Assembly: GCA_964456625.1 (NCBI GenBank)
Contig: CAYWBO010000019.1
Location: 1-40,394, forward strand
Reading direction: 5' to 3'
DNA length: 40,394 nt
DNA from: Sulfidibacterium sp964456625
GTDB lineage: Bacteria > Bacteroidota > Bacteroidia > Bacteroidales > F082
A program made the position numbers and the translations under genes. Under the pieces are notes generated by a model. It worked only from the letters and a program-made list of their open reading frames with translations. It did no database searches and was not told the origin of the DNA. Below are positions 40,153 to 40,394 of this stretch, piece after piece (within the stretch, counting starts at the first letter, position 1; every line of letters begins with the position of its first letter).

Positions 40153-40394
40153 ATGGTACAGATCAGCAGGAACGATATTACTGGAATTATTCTGGCAGGC
40201 GGAAAAAGCAGCCGCTTGGGAAGCGACAAAGCGCTTTTCGATTTTAATGGAAAGACGTTAGTTACTTATGCCATCGAAGCTTTAAAACCCCTGTGTGGTA
40301 CCTTGATGATCTCAGCCAATCAAACACTGGAGAAATATGAATCCTACGGTTTTTCAGTGATTCCTGACGAAATCAAAGAAGTCGGTCCCATGGG
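40153..40394 (+). CDS. mobA: Molybdenum cofactor guanylyltransferase-like protein (partial, cut by window end)
   Basis: The first 80 codons of a MobA-type nucleotidyltransferase. The signature GIILAGGKSSRLGSDKALF, where GTP is bound, begins at residue 11, and the frame stays open to the window end at IKEVGPM. MobA attaches GMP to molybdopterin. A related MobA-like transferase is possible because only the N-terminus is visible. Confidence 0.85.
   Translation, partial: MVQISRNDITGIILAGGKSSRLGSDKALFDFNGKTLVTYAIEALKPLCGTLMISANQTLEKYESYGFSVIPDEIKEVGPM

Overview
The window reads as chromosomal DNA of a Bacteroidetes bacterium, most likely from the order Bacteroidales or a close relative. The evidence is the gene families (prokaryotic HU-CCDC81/SPOR protein, DUF4271 next to hemD, DUF4296 next to recQ, bacterial GH3 protein, GIN-domain protein, Fur next to purA) and the repeated upstream motif TAnnTTTG, the Bacteroidetes-type -7 promoter box. 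Several genes start with TTG. No phage, IS element, CRISPR array or rRNA was seen.

Layout. Positions 1-7.7 kb are mostly minus strand: dolichyl-phosphate mannosyltransferase-like GT2 then dihydroorotase; and a run GH3 protein, deoxynucleoside kinase, kdsB, HU/SPOR protein, trmB, alkyltransferase-like protein. 7.9-10.4 kb: ispE faces hemD and a DUF4271 membrane protein. 10.5-13.7 kb: pta, a 3-hydroxyacyl-CoA dehydrogenase and ackA, preceded by a perfect TGTGA-N6-TCACA palindrome. 13.8-16.3 kb: yebC and a GIN-domain/beta-barrel envelope protein. 16.5-21.3 kb, plus strand: an RSH protein with an apparently dead synthetase domain, a Fur-family regulator, purA and a CYTH protein. 21.3-25.1 kb, minus strand: a lipoprotein of the endonuclease/exonuclease/phosphatase fold, an Hsp15-like S4 protein, der and era. 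25.2-26.1 kb: initiator tRNA and coaX. 26.2-26.6 kb, minus strand: two tiny genes, one of them a 50-residue zinc ribbon.

The most distinctive part is 27.1-32.9 kb: an 11-gene, tightly packed operon for a bacterial microcompartment (BMC). It encodes two BMC-H hexamer proteins, one BMC-T of the stacked, gated-pore type, one ordinary BMC-T, four BMC-P pentamer proteins, a CoA-acylating aldehyde dehydrogenase, an RpiB/LacAB-family sugar-phosphate isomerase and a deoxyribose-phosphate aldolase (DeoC). The gene content matches the class that BMC surveys call SPU (sugar-phosphate utilizing), whose physiology is poorly known. The inferred core route is 2-deoxyribose-5-phosphate to glyceraldehyde-3-phosphate plus acetaldehyde, then acetaldehyde to acetyl-CoA inside the shell. 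No phosphotransacylase, alcohol dehydrogenase, kinase, transporter or regulator lies in the operon. Pta and AckA 14 kb upstream could take acetyl-CoA on to acetate and ATP. The isomerase has lost the usual RpiB catalytic cysteine.

33.0-40.4 kb: recQ and a DUF4296 lipoprotein (minus); kdsD, an AhpD-like protein and lptB (plus), which with kdsB point to Kdo/LPS supply and export; pssA (minus); queA; and the first 80 codons of a mobA-like gene cut by the window end.
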